A stretch of 64,000 nucleotides of DNA, from NCBI RefSeq assembly GCF_028737215.1, contig NZ_JAQZAM010000008.1, positions 1 to 64,000 on the forward strand, read 5' to 3'. This DNA comes from Actinomycetospora chibensis. Lineage in GTDB: Bacteria; Actinomycetota; Actinomycetes; Mycobacteriales; Pseudonocardiaceae. The number at the start of each line of letters is the position of its first letter. Within the stretch, counting starts at the first letter, position 1. The notes beneath the pieces were generated by a model. It searched no databases, was not told where the DNA came from, and saw only the letters and a list, made by a program, of their open reading frames with translations. Below, one piece after another: positions 17,703-26,608 of the stretch. A program made the translations under genes and the position numbers.

Positions 17703-18761
17703 GTGACGTCTCGTCGTGACGACCGCACCCCGACGGAGCCGATCTGCCGCCCGAGAACGACGCATGGAGCGCGGAGTGCCGCCGGGACACCTGGTCTCCG
17801 CGAGGACAAGAGTCGGGCTCGGCGACGTGGTCGGTCTGGCCATCGGATGGCCCGTCGGCAGCACGGTGCACGGCGCGGGCTCCTTGCGGCGCTCGTGGGG
17901 GCCACCCTCGCTGCATGGTCGGTCCTGAGTGCGCAGTTCGTGAGCGAGACTCCTCGGCCGGAGGAACGACCGGTAGCGATGCCGGTGACGCCGTCGTCGA
18001 TCGTCCTCGATGCTCGGTCCTTCGCTCCGGGAGGATGCATCGCCTTTCCGTCCGGCCCTGCATCGCGGGGCACGGTCCTGGTGGACGCAGGGCATGGTGG
18101 GCCTGACCCCGGTTCCGTCGGTACCACGCTCGACGGCCGAACCGTCGCCGAGAAAGATCTGACCCTGCCGGTGGCCCTCGCCGTGGCCTCCCGCCTACGA
18201 ACAGCCGGATTCTCCGCGGTGCTGTCGCGTTCGACGGACGAGCTCGGCAGCACGATCGAATCCGACGACGTGCAGAACGGATCACTGACGACTGCCGCGA
18301 GCCAGGAGGACCTCGTCGCCCGCGTGCGGTGTGCCAACGTCGCGCGCGCCGACGCGCTCGTCTCGGTGCACTTCAACTCCTTCGACGATCCCGCGGTGAC
18401 GGGCTCGGAGACCCTGTACGACGTCGACCGCCCGCTCGCGCCCCGCAGCCGCGCGCTCGCTCAGTCCCTGCAGACCAACATTCGCGCCGGCTTGGCGGCA
18501 CTCGGCGAGCCCTCGCCCGACCGCGGCGTCATCGACGACTCGTCGGGTAGCGAGGCCGGGGGCGGCGATCTCGTCCTCCTCGGGCCTGGCGTCCCCGGCT
18601 CGAACGACGAGCCGAGCGCGATGCCGGGGGCGCTCGTCGAGCCCCTGTTCCTGACCAACCCGGCCGATCTGACGGCGGTGGCGACTCCGCGGGGCGTCGA
18701 CATCCTCGCGGGTGCCATCAGCTCCGGGGTCGAGGACTACCTCGACGAGGAACGTCGATGA
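17703..18761 (+). CDS. N-acetylmuramoyl-L-alanine amidase (Amidase_3)
   Basis: Zinc-dependent peptidoglycan amidase. The zinc and catalytic residues are visible: VDAGHGGPDPG (His), the glutamate in VAEKDLTL, VSVHFNSF (His) and the late catalytic Glu in LVEPLFLTN. A membrane anchor lies near residues 58-78 (LLAALVGATLAAWSVL), so the enzyme is exported. The start could be GTG 17703, which has GTGAGG upstream, or ATG 17847 right before the anchor. The stop overlaps the next gene (ATGA). Confidence 0.88.
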   Translation: MTSRRDDRTPTEPICRPRTTHGARSAAGTPGLREDKSRARRRGRSGHRMARRQHGARRGLLAALVGATLAAWSVLSAQFVSETPRPEERPVAMPVTPSSIVLDARSFAPGGCIAFPSGPASRGTVLVDAGHGGPDPGSVGTTLDGRTVAEKDLTLPVALAVASRLRTAGFSAVLSRSTDELGSTIESDDVQNGSLTTAASQEDLVARVRCANVARADALVSVHFNSFDDPAVTGSETLYDVDRPLAPRSRALAQSLQTNIRAGLAALGEPSPDRGVIDDSSGSEAGGGDLVLLGPGVPGSNDEPSAMPGALVEPLFLTNPADLTAVATPRGVDILAGAISSGVEDYLDEERR

Positions 18762-19276
18762 CGCGCGACGAGGTTGTCCGTGCGCCACAGGGTGTGTCGG
18801 GCCGCGGGGGCGCGGGACGCAGCCGAGCACCGCATGGGGGACGAGTAAGGCGTAGAGCCGCGGCGCTGCTCATGGGCGCCGTGGTGATCGGTCTCGTGAC
18901 GGGATGCGGCAACACGGTCACCCCAGCTGCTGCCGTGCCCCCCAGTGCGACGCCGGCCGCGCCTTCCGACGGAGCGAACGACGACGATGCTCCGCCGATC
19001 GTGACACCGCCGAACGGCACGGTCGTCTCGATCCTCTTCGAGCGGGGTCGACTCGCTCGGAAGTCGGACCAGGTCGAAGTCGGAAGGGGCAGCACGGTGT
19101 TGCTCGCGGTGTCGACCGATGTCGCTGACGAGATTCACCTGCATGGCTACGAACGCGTTGCCCCGACCAAGCCGGGAGAGCGAGCTGTCCTCGAATTCAC
19201 GGCGGATCGGTCGGGCGTCTACACGGCTGAGCTCGAGCGCAGTGGTGTGAGCTTGCTCGTAGTCACCGTTCCTTAG
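18758..19276 (+). CDS. cupredoxin-like lipoprotein
   Basis: 172 residues, translationally coupled to the amidase. A basic N-terminus leads to a signal helix and the lipobox LVTGC near residue 50, then an Ala/Pro linker and a beta-rich domain containing DEIHLHGYERVAPTKPGE and a C-terminal strand pattern GVYTAELERSGVSLLVV. The EIHLHGY block is typical of cupredoxin-like domains, but the terminal Cys-Met ligands of a type 1 copper site are missing, so copper binding is uncertain. Confidence 0.8.
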   Translation: MTRDEVVRAPQGVSGRGGAGRSRAPHGGRVRRRAAALLMGAVVIGLVTGCGNTVTPAAAVPPSATPAAPSDGANDDDAPPIVTPPNGTVVSILFERGRLARKSDQVEVGRGSTVLLAVSTDVADEIHLHGYERVAPTKPGERAVLEFTADRSGVYTAELERSGVSLLVVTVP

Positions 19277-19455
19277 CGGCGGCTTGCTCCGGCTCCCGAT
19301 GGGCGAGGGACCGCGGCGCCTGCCGCCGGGGGTGGGGTTCCTGCGCCTGCTGCCCGTCGCGACCTGCGGGCTTCTCGTGGTCGTCATGGCCGCAGTAACG
19401 ACCACGTCCGCGAATTCTGGTCCGACCTCCTGGCACGCGTTGGACGCCCTCCACC

Positions 19456-19983
19456 TCAGGTCGTCTCGGTCGTCTCGAGGGTGAGCTGTTGGCGGTGGAA
19501 GTCGAAGTGCTGAGTCGGGAAGCGGTAGACGTCGGCGAGGGTCATGTAGGGCGTGAAGAACGGGTCCCATCGTGTGGGGTAGTGCATCCCGCGGGCGAGA
19601 TCGGCGTCGGTCTCGGTGTCGAGGCGGCGGCGCAGAGCGGCGATGACCCGGTCGAACAGCATGGTCTGCCCGGTCCGGCCCAGAGCGGTCCCGCCGGCCC
19701 AGGAGCCGAGGTAGTTGGCGAGGTCGAACGGGCGGGTACCGGCGTCGAGGACGGCCGCGAAGCCGCGGCTGACGCCAGGTGGCAGCCGCCCGAACAGCCG
19801 GACGAGATTCCCCAGGGCGCGAATGATCAGGTAGCCCAGCAGCATGTGGAATAGCAGTTGTTGGTTGTTCCACCTCGTGCCGTCGGAGCGGCGCTTCAAG
19901 TCGGCACGTGACGCACGCGCGTGCAGATCGTGGAACGTCGATCGCGCGTGTTCGAGCTCGTGGTGAACCGCCTGTCGGTCCAT
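19456..19983 (-). CDS. DinB-superfamily protein
   Basis: 175 residues from ATG 19983. Sequence features of the DinB/MDMPI four-helix fold: DGTRWNNQQLLFHMLLGYLI near the front and a C-terminal HYPTRWDPFF...YRFPTQHFDFHRQQL with spaced histidines that could hold a divalent metal. Such proteins are mycothiol-dependent enzymes or of unknown role. The region upstream to 20255 is not recognisably coding. Confidence 0.75.
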   Translation of the reverse strand: MDRQAVHHELEHARSTFHDLHARASRADLKRRSDGTRWNNQQLLFHMLLGYLIIRALGNLVRLFGRLPPGVSRGFAAVLDAGTRPFDLANYLGSWAGGTALGRTGQTMLFDRVIAALRRRLDTETDADLARGMHYPTRWDPFFTPYMTLADVYRFPTQHFDFHRQQLTLETTETT

Positions 19984-20254
19984 CGGTGCAGTTTGCGCTT
20001 CATCGAGACAGTGACGCGAGGACTGGATGACGGCGGCGCCGAAGCCGTTGGCGACCTCCTGGGTGGGGGTGGCCGATCTCCGTGAGCCCTGCCTTCTCGA
20101 GCTCGGCGCGATAGCGCTGCGGGCCGTCACTCCGGTGTGGCCCTGACCGATGTGGCCCACTCCGCGACGGTGGCTGCGTCGGCCTGGTCGTCGGCCACGA
20201 GGTCGGACACGCCGACCCGTCTGCCGGGTCGCCATCTGCTGCTCGCGCCGAACT

Positions 20255-20466
20255 GAGCCTGAGCAGTGGGACGCGCCCACGCTGTGCCGCAAGCGCAGCG
20301 TGCGCGACTCGTCGCCCACATCATCAGCTACGACGACCTCGGACCGGTCGGGCTCGTCGGGCGCTTGGCGGCCGGGCGGTTCAACCCCGATCAGGCCAAC
20401 CAGGTCGGAGTCGACCAGTACACGACCCTCAGCTCGGACGAGCTGCTCGCGGAGCTATCTCCCCAT
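20255..20466 (+). pseudogene. mycothiol-dependent maleylpyruvate isomerase-family remnant
   Basis: EQWDAPTLC (frame 2, 20261-20290) is followed in another frame by VAHIISYDDLGPVGLVGRL and FNPDQANQVGVDQYTTLS, which together read as one continuous piece of the family with a frameshift near 20290-20310. The C-terminal half is missing. It adjoins the DinB gene, a related fold, and is clearly decayed. Confidence 0.6.
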
Positions 20467-20632
20467 CGACCGGATGCCGCCGGTTGTCACCCACGTGCGA
20501 GCTCGGTCCTCGGAGAGGCCCGCGGCCACCAGCCGGTCGAGCACGGTGGCGCCCACCGTCTTCCTCGAGCGCCGTCGCCGCGGCCAGATTGCGTGACGCT
20601 ACCCAGAGTCGGAAGGACGGCCCTGGCAGTCG

Positions 20633-21376
20633 TTACAGGCCCTGGAGCTGTATCTGGCCGAACGCGACGGCGTGCGGAACGCCGAGGGCCGGCCCGGCCA
20701 TTGCGGTCATGCCACGCACGAACGTCTCGGGGTCGAAGTCGCGGCCCAGCCCACGCAGGTATGCCTCGTGCGCACGGAGCGAAGCAACCCCGGGCTCGAG
20801 GGCGTCGGTGACGTCGACCGCGTGGGTGGGCTCGTTCGCGCCCATCACGTAGACGTGGCGTACTCCGTCCCACGGCGCGTAGCCGTCGTCGAGCAGCTCC
20901 GAGAAGATCCACCGGTTTCCGGCGTCGCGCGCGGCATCGAGCACCGCGACGCCGACGGCCCGGTGGTCGGCCTGGTTCAGGATGTGCTGCCCGGCGCCCA
21001 TGCCGTAGGTCAACTCGAAGGTCGCGGTGACCAGCACCTCCGGGCGGAACCGACGAATCTCGCGGGCCATGTCGCGGCGCAGGTCCAGGCCACCCTCGAC
21101 GACGCCATCGCGGTGTCCGAGGAAGGCCACGTCGCCCACCCCGACGAGTGCGGCACTCGCGACCTGCTCCTTCTGCCGCACCGGCCCAGCCTCGGCCGGG
21201 TGGAGACCGTCGATGCCTGCCTCGCCGTCGGTGACGATGACGTAGGCGACCGACCGGCCGGCCCGGGTCCAGCGCGCGATCGCGCTGGCCGCGCCGTACT
21301 CCAGGTCGTCGGGGTGGGCGACGATGGCCATCGCCCGACTCCAGTCCTCCGGCACGACCTGCAGCTGACCGTTCAT
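20633..21376 (-). CDS. PIG-L/LmbE-family deacetylase
   Basis: Zinc-dependent N-acetylglucosaminyl-type deacetylase family (mycothiol MshB, Mca and relatives), 247 residues. The AHPDDLEYG motif near residue 20 supplies zinc ligands, and HILNQADHRAVG contains the third, downstream histidine. The start ATG 21376 has a strong GGAGGT ribosome site. Sequence alone does not tell which amide it cleaves; MshB and Mca are usually longer (about 290). Confidence 0.88.
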   Translation of the reverse strand: MNGQLQVVPEDWSRAMAIVAHPDDLEYGAASAIARWTRAGRSVAYVIVTDGEAGIDGLHPAEAGPVRQKEQVASAALVGVGDVAFLGHRDGVVEGGLDLRRDMAREIRRFRPEVLVTATFELTYGMGAGQHILNQADHRAVGVAVLDAARDAGNRWIFSELLDDGYAPWDGVRHVYVMGANEPTHAVDVTDALEPGVASLRAHEAYLRGLGRDFDPETFVRGMTAMAGPALGVPHAVAFGQIQLQGL

Positions 21377-21545
21377 TACGCACCTCCGAGGACGTCCTGT
21401 GTGATGCCGGTACCGACGACGACCACCCGCGAAGGACGCGGCTGCGTCCCTCGCGCTCTGCTGCCGTCAGTGGCGGTGACACCACGGTGACCGGGGACCC
21501 GACGGGGGTGACCCGGCCGGGTGCCGGAGATCAGGGAGACCCGAC

Positions 21546-22010
21546 ATGACCACCACCCGCGTCCAGCTCGCGCTCAACGTCACCGACCTCGCGGCCGCGA
21601 CGTCCTTCTACACCGCGCTGTTCGGCGTGCCGCCGCACAAGCAGCGCGAGGGCTACGCGAACTTCGCCGTCGAGGACCCGCCCCTGAAGCTGGTGCTGAT
21701 CGAGAAGCCGGAGGAGGGCGGGCACCTCAACCACCTCGGGGTCGAGGCCGAGTCCCCCGACGAGGTGACCGCGGCGCTGACCCGCTTCCGCGACGCCGGT
21801 CTCGAGGCGACGCTGGCCGAGCACGACGTGTGCTGCCACGCGGCCCAGGACAAGGTGTTCGTCACCGCTCCGGACACACCCACCGGCTGGTGGGAGTACT
21901 ACGCCGTCACCGACGATGCGCCCGCCAACCCCGACGGGGAATCGACATCGGTGTGCGCCGCCGCGTGCGAGGCGAAGGCCGCCGCTGCCGGCGGGACGTG
22001 CTGTAGCTGA
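21546..22010 (+). CDS. cadI: ArsI/CadI-family metal or arsenical resistance protein
   Basis: Vicinal-oxygen-chelate fold protein, 154 residues. It begins VQLALNVTDLAAATSFYTALFG and has the vicinal cysteine pair in EHDVCCHA, the site that binds trivalent organoarsenicals in ArsI or cadmium in CadI. Cysteines in the C-terminal tail (SVCAAACEAKAAAAGGTCC) add likely metal-binding residues. Ribosome site AGGGAG. The neighbour is a convergent SigZ gene, not an ArsR gene. The exact metal is not predictable. Confidence 0.88.
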   Translation: MTTTRVQLALNVTDLAAATSFYTALFGVPPHKQREGYANFAVEDPPLKLVLIEKPEEGGHLNHLGVEAESPDEVTAALTRFRDAGLEATLAEHDVCCHAAQDKVFVTAPDTPTGWWEYYAVTDDAPANPDGESTSVCAAACEAKAAAAGGTCCS

Positions 22011-22017
22011 CCGCAGC

Positions 22018-22052
22018 GGGTCGGGGTCCCGCCGTCAACGGGACCCCGACCC
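22018..22052. terminator. bidirectional hairpin between cadI and sigZ
   Basis: A perfect 14-base inverted repeat, GGGTCGGGGTCCCG (22018-22031) and its complement (22039-22052), with a seven-base loop. It sits between two convergent genes. Confidence 0.75.
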
Positions 22053-22056
22053 GGGC

Positions 22057-22665
22057 TCAGCCACACGGACAGCCGGCCGGTCGGGTGTAGTCCATCGGGG
22101 TGCCCTGCGCGTCGAGAGTCAGCTCGCAGCACCGACCGAGCAGCTCGGCCAGTCGACGCCGGCCACGCTGCACCCTCGACTTCATCCCCGAGACCGACAC
22201 GCCCTCGCGTCCGGCGGCCTCGACCTGGGTCAGCCCCTCCAGATCGGTCAGCTCCAGCGCCCGGCGCTGCTCGGGTGGCAACCCCTCGAGCAACGGCCGC
22301 ATGCACAGTGCCAGCTCCCGCAGAACCGTCGGGTCGTCCTCGTCGTCGACCTCGCCGGCGAGCTCGGCAGCGTCGTCGGGCAGCGCGCGCTCCCGGGCAC
22401 GCTCTCGCTCGGCCCGCCGGTACTCGTCGACGATCGCGTTGCGAGTGATCCGCCAGACCCACCGGGTCAGGTGCTCTCGGTCCTCGACCCGACCGAGGTT
22501 GCGGTGGATGCGCAGCACGATCTCCCCGAGAACGTCCTCCGCGCGCTGCGGATCAGCGACCCGTCGATGCACGAACGCGCGCAGCTGCGCCCCGAACTCC
22601 CGCCAGACGTCCTCGGTCGTCCGGCTGCCCGAACCGGCCACCGTCTCGTGGGTTGATGCCGTCAT
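22057..22665 (-). CDS. sigZ: SigZ-type ECF RNA polymerase sigma factor
   Basis: ECF sigma factor, 202 residues from ATG 22665. Region 2 includes VWREFGAQLRAFVHRRV and DVLGEIVLRIHRNL; region 4 has LPPEQRRALELTDLEGLTQ and a helix-turn-helix VSVSGMKSRVQRGR. The tail carries a Cys cluster: GRCCEL and a terminal CPCG, which could bind a metal such as arsenite, zinc or copper. No anti-sigma gene is adjacent, so the sigma factor itself may be the sensor; this is inference. Confidence 0.88.
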   Translation of the reverse strand: MTASTHETVAGSGSRTTEDVWREFGAQLRAFVHRRVADPQRAEDVLGEIVLRIHRNLGRVEDREHLTRWVWRITRNAIVDEYRRAERERARERALPDDAAELAGEVDDEDDPTVLRELALCMRPLLEGLPPEQRRALELTDLEGLTQVEAAGREGVSVSGMKSRVQRGRRRLAELLGRCCELTLDAQGTPMDYTRPAGCPCG

Positions 22666-23109
22666 GCCGACCCCCGTACATGGGTGCGGGATAGAGATGG
22701 ACAGTCCCACAGACGACAGACCCGTCGAAAGGACGCAGCACCGGCACAGAAGCAGCCCGTTGCAGGGCGACTACACAGTCGATCGCGGAGGCCGAGATCG
22801 CCGACAGCCCTTCGACGGTCCCGTTCCTGAGCAACGAGCCGCTCGATGGACGCGGCCGACGCTGGTGGCCGAGGCCCGCTTCCGGTCCTGGTCCGACGAC
22901 GGGTCCTGCGGCACTGCTCCTGGCGAGGGCTGCGCTCCGACCGACACCCCGACGACCTGGGCGCTGGTCTCCCGACGGCTCATCGGGGGAAGCCGCTCCT
23001 CGAGGACACCGCTGGCACAACGGTCGACGCTAGGGCGGGTGGTCGGTGACATCGCGGCGGCTGACCGGGCTCTCGTAGCCCGCGGGTAGCGGCCGCGGAA
23101 CCCGCGCGC
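22666..23109. other. no recognisable gene
   Basis: Upstream of sigZ. Open frames are low in coding character. The sigZ promoter must lie here, but I cannot place it with confidence. Confidence 0.5.
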
Positions 23110-23196
23110 ACCGCGAGTAGGAGGATTCGTCCTACGATTCGTCCCACGCGGACTCGGGCCGGTAACGATCCCGAGGACCTTTCGCTGGTCAGAACG
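23110..23196. repeat. copy of the integrase-upstream / attachment-arm region
   Basis: About 85 bases matching the region between the integrase gene and tRNA-Arg at 40470-40557 at roughly 85% identity (shared run ACGCGGACTCGGGCCGGT, and TTTCGCTGGTCAG). It contains the arm-type motif TTCGTCC-ACGA-TCGTCCCAC. The copy here has no integrase gene, so it looks like the remnant of a second related element inserted in tandem. Confidence 0.7.
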
Positions 23197-23241
23197 TGGT
23201 GCCCCCGGCAGGATTCGAACCTGCGCCACCGCCTCCGGAGG
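23197..23241 (-). repeat. tRNA-Arg 3' fragment, att site
   Basis: A 45-base exact copy of the 3' half of the tRNA-Arg(CCG) gene at 40558-40602, including the encoded CCA, acceptor 3' strand, T arm and the anticodon. Beyond 23241 the match ends abruptly, so it cannot fold into a tRNA. This is the far att site of the island. Confidence 0.85.
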
Positions 23242-23375
23242 CCGGGCGACCGGGTGGTCGTGAGCGTCCTGCCTCGTCCTCAAGGCGGCGCCGAGTCGCG
23301 CCGGAGGCCTCTGGTGGCCTCTGACAGCCCTTCGTTCGTCCCACGAGCCGTCCCATGGGTCGACTGCCCTCGGGC

Positions 23376-23565
23376 CGAGAACGTCATCGCCGAGGGCATG
23401 CTCGCCGACAAGACCATCGTCGGTCGCTCGGCTCCACATGGCCATTGAGGCCGGCGACCTCGCGCTTGTCCACGTGACGTCCGCGCCGCGGTCTGGTCTG
23501 CACCTTCGCCTACAACGTCGCCGCCCTACCCCTCGCCGCGGTCGGCCTGGTCATCCCCAAGCTAG
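23376..23565 (+). pseudogene. fragments of a P-type metal ATPase
   Basis: Three short blocks in different frames match the ends of CopA-like ATPases: ENVIAEGMLADK, MAIEAGDLALVH and CTFAYNVAALPLAAVGLVIP. In intact homologues these blocks are separated by 30-60 more residues, so there have been deletions and frameshifts. It is a remnant of a third metal ATPase in this window. Confidence 0.55.
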
Positions 23566-24166
23566 CCGCTTCTGTATCATCGCTTTCCGCTCGATAAACG
23601 ACACGTTGACCTCTTCGTATAGTCCTGCCTGATCCTGCTCGTACTCTCCGAGGCAGACTTGAAGCTCACGGAAGACTCGGCTGGGCCGAGGGACAGGCTC
23701 TCCCACTTCGTAGTTCGCGAATGCAGTCCTGAGCTCCCGTGCGATATAGCCGATTATCGAGCTCTGGCTAAGCCTATCGGAATCTTCAATGATCCTCACT
23801 GCTAGAGTCAGCTTGCTCTTCAGTTCATCAGAAAGAAAGAGGCCTGCAACGACCAGCTCGTTTCCTACTTCTTCCCGTTTACTCTCGAGAGTCAGCCAGA
23901 GGTTCGTATTGGAATCGCCTCCGTCAAGGTGAGGCTCGGCATCGAGCGCCGTCCTCGCCTCGAGCGTCAGGCTCCAAAGTGTCGATGAGAGTGAAACACG
24001 TACCCGCCGCTCGAACTTGTCGAAGTCGAGAATCTTTGGCCGAGTCCGCGGCGAGGGTCCTGCGATGCTGGCGCGTTGTTGAGACGTAAGTCGAGACCCC
24101 TCCGACTATCGTCCCCGCAAGTCCGGAGCTAGCTGCAATAATCGCGCTCAACGTTGCTGGGTCCAA
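23551..24166 (-). pseudogene. low-GC membrane protein gene with one frameshift
   Basis: The first frame starts at TTG 24166 with DPATLSAIIAASSGLAGTIV, a membrane helix, and a basic stretch STTRQHRRTLA. It then shifts near 24035-24045 into a frame that runs ILDFDKFERRVRVSLSS and on to the stop at 23551, about 205 residues in total. Both halves look coding and soluble after the helix. The base composition is near 50% GC, far below its neighbours, which points to foreign origin. Family unknown. Confidence 0.55.
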
Positions 24167-24504
24167 CAGTCCGCACCCTTCTGCCGAACTAGTATCCCCG
24201 GGAGCGTGGAGGGGCCCGATCCGCGCGTGCATCCCGGGTCGCGTTTACTCGTACCACCCCGGGCACGCCTGAGATCGAATCGCATCCGGAGCGCTGCCGC
24301 GGGACGGTCCGGCTTCTTCAACGAAGAGTCCCCGACCCCTACTCGCCTTCGGCCATCGAGGAGTATGACCCGACAACCTTGGCCCGACTGGTGGAGCTGT
24401 TTTTGCGGAGGCAGCGTCGTCGAGCCTAGTAGACGCGAACTACACGCACCTGAAGCAAGAACCGGCCCGCCCGGCCATTCTTAACTGGTTGCAGACCGGG
24501 GTTC
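24167..24504. other. no recognisable gene
   Basis: Mixed low- and high-GC sequence upstream of the frameshifted gene. I see no supported gene. Confidence 0.4.
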
Positions 24505-24860
24505 CTCAAAAGGAGATATCCAGATAGTAGCCGAAGAACCGGGACGCGTCCTTCGATCGGTTCTCGGCGCCTACGCCGGGATCGTCGCCCAACGGGGCGA
24601 GCACGGTGCCGAACTCGGCGCGTTGCTCCATCGTGCGGGCGAGCACCTAACAGCGAGGAGTTGGTGGACGGGCTTCTTCGACGAGCGCTGACCTCCGCCG
24701 TCGAGTCACGCCGGGTGCGGGCGGATGTGGATGTGGATGTCCTAATCACTTACTGCCGGCATGCGCTGGGAGCGGCGGCGGAGCTGTCGGCGGAGGGCGT
24801 CGATCGTCTCCTCGAGCTCACTCTGGCGGCGTTGAGACCGGACAGTGCCGGTTCGGAATC
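24505..24860 (+). pseudogene. C-terminal remnant of a TetR-family regulator
   Basis: The segments VLGAYAGIVAQRGEHGAELGALL, VDGLLRRALTSAVESR and [21 protein letters not shown] resemble the helical ligand-binding half of TetR regulators, but they are in different frames and the N-terminal helix-turn-helix is not found. The following 374 bases to 25234 hold no gene I can support, although a short open frame starting at 25059 looks partly coding. Confidence 0.4.
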
Positions 24861-25234
24861 CTCCAGAGGCGCAACGGCCTATGTGAGTCGGCCTGATGTC
24901 CGACATGTTGACCACCCCTGCGTCGACAAGGGCCGACACGTGTAGCGACGTCTCGGGCAACAGGGAATCGGCGTCGCGACGGCGGAGGAGACTCTAGGTC
25001 TCCGACGCCGGCACCCGGCCCCGGCAGTTGGTCCCCCCGCGGCGGCCAGCCGCGTGCCATGGACCCGCCTCTCGTGCACATCGCCTCAGCGGACGCGCTG
25101 GTTCGGCTCGAGATGCTCGCGCGTCTACCGGAGCGGATCGGGCCGCTGGGTGCCGAAGAATGGGTCCTGACGGCCCTGTTGCCCGTCGATTGGACGGCCA
25201 GGCTCGGCCAAGTCGTCAGTCGAGGGAGATATCG

Positions 25235-26608
25235 ATGGTCCAAGCAGCCGTCCCACACCGATTCCGCAACTCCACGCTGGTGCTGCGGGTCCTGGCTCGT
25301 CGGCAGCGGCTTCGGCGTCGGGATCACTGGAGCCGGGCTGCATTGCTCGCCCACCAATCTCGCGCACTCTCCGAGCTGCGGGCGTTCGCGTGTGACCGGT
25401 CCGCGTTCTACCGGCGGTTCCACCGAGGCATAGGCGATGCGCCGCTGGGGGAACTGCCGGTGTTGACCAAGGCGCTCGTCATGGAGCACTTCGACGAGGT
25501 GTGTACGCGGCCCGAGGTCCGCATCGCCGACGTGGAGCGCTACCTCCAGGTCGCATCGGTCGACGAGCTCCTGGGTGGTCGCTACTACGTCGCGGCCACA
25601 GCCGGCACGACCGGTCGACGGGGCGTGTTCGTGTGGAGTCCCGCGGAGTGGGTGGACGTCGTCGCGTCCTACAACCGGGCGTTCGACTGGGCCGGCTCCA
25701 CCGCCGGGCTGATGCGTCGAGTGAGAACCGCGGTGGTGAGCTCGACGAACCCCTCGCACCAGTCGGCGCGGGTGGGCGCCTCGGTGCACAGCCGCTGGTT
25801 GCCGACCCTGCGCCTGGACGCCGGCGACGCGCTGCCGACCCTCGTCGAGCGGCTCAACAGCTGGCAGCCGGAGATGCTGATCGGTTACGCCTCGATCCTG
25901 CGCTCACTGGCTGTGGAGCAACTCGCCGGCCGTCTCTCCCTCGCCCCCAGGTTCGTGTTCTCCGCGTCCGAGGTGCTCACCGCGTCGACCCGCGCGCTGG
26001 TCGAACGCGCTTGGGGTCCCCCGCCCCACGATGTCTACGGAGCTACCGAGACCTCCGGCATCGCCGCGGAGTGCGGCGAGCACCAGGGCATGCACGTGTT
26101 CGATGACCTCGTGGTGCTCGAGGTCGTCGACCACGAGAACCGGCCCGTTCCCGCCGGCCAGTACGGGGCGAAAGTGCTGGTCAGCGTCTTGTTCTCGCGC
26201 ACGATGCCCCTGATCCGTTACGAGATGAGCGATAGCGTGCAGCTGGCCGCCGAGGGCGACTGTGGATGCGGACGGCCGTACATGCTGCTCAAGGGCATCC
26301 AGGGCCGCGTCCAGGAGACACTGCGTTTCCCCACGCCCGGCGGCGGCACCCGTGACGTCCAGCCCGTGACGTTCCACCACGTGATGGACACCGTCACGGT
26401 CGCGGGCTGGCAGATCGTCCAACGGTCGGCCGGGCTCGAGGTCGTGCTCGCCCGACCCGGCGATGTCGACACCGCGGTCCTGGCGGCGTCGCTGAGCTCA
26501 GCCCTGGAAGCCCAAGGTGTCGTCGCGCCTCCCGTGACGGTTCGAGCCGTGGAGACCATTCCGCACACCGCTCTGGGAAAGGCGCCCCTGATCGTGCGAG
26601 GAACCTAG
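25235..26608 (+). CDS. phenylacetate-CoA ligase-like (PaaK family) adenylate-forming enzyme
   Basis: 457 residues from ATG 25235 (GAGGGAG ribosome site). The ATP-binding loop reads ATAGTTGRRG, the A5-type motif YGATETSG is at about residue 268, and EMSDSVQL...CGCGRPYMLLKG matches the late PaaK block with its Cys pair. The last part (TALGKAPLIV) holds the C-terminal lysine that catalyses adenylation. Such enzymes activate carboxylic acids to AMP or CoA esters; the substrate is unknown. It ends tail to tail with the SHOCT gene, overlapping by four bases. A second family member is at 54310. Confidence 0.85.
   Translation: MVQAAVPHRFRNSTLVLRVLARRQRLRRRDHWSRAALLAHQSRALSELRAFACDRSAFYRRFHRGIGDAPLGELPVLTKALVMEHFDEVCTRPEVRIADVERYLQVASVDELLGGRYYVAATAGTTGRRGVFVWSPAEWVDVVASYNRAFDWAGSTAGLMRRVRTAVVSSTNPSHQSARVGASVHSRWLPTLRLDAGDALPTLVERLNSWQPEMLIGYASILRSLAVEQLAGRLSLAPRFVFSASEVLTASTRALVERAWGPPPHDVYGATETSGIAAECGEHQGMHVFDDLVVLEVVDHENRPVPAGQYGAKVLVSVLFSRTMPLIRYEMSDSVQLAAEGDCGCGRPYMLLKGIQGRVQETLRFPTPGGGTRDVQPVTFHHVMDTVTVAGWQIVQRSAGLEVVLARPGDVDTAVLAASLSSALEAQGVVAPPVTVRAVETIPHTALGKAPLIVRGT

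Noticed and set aside
23197-23241. A second tRNA-Arg gene
   Set aside because: Only the 3' half is present and it cannot form the D arm or acceptor stem.
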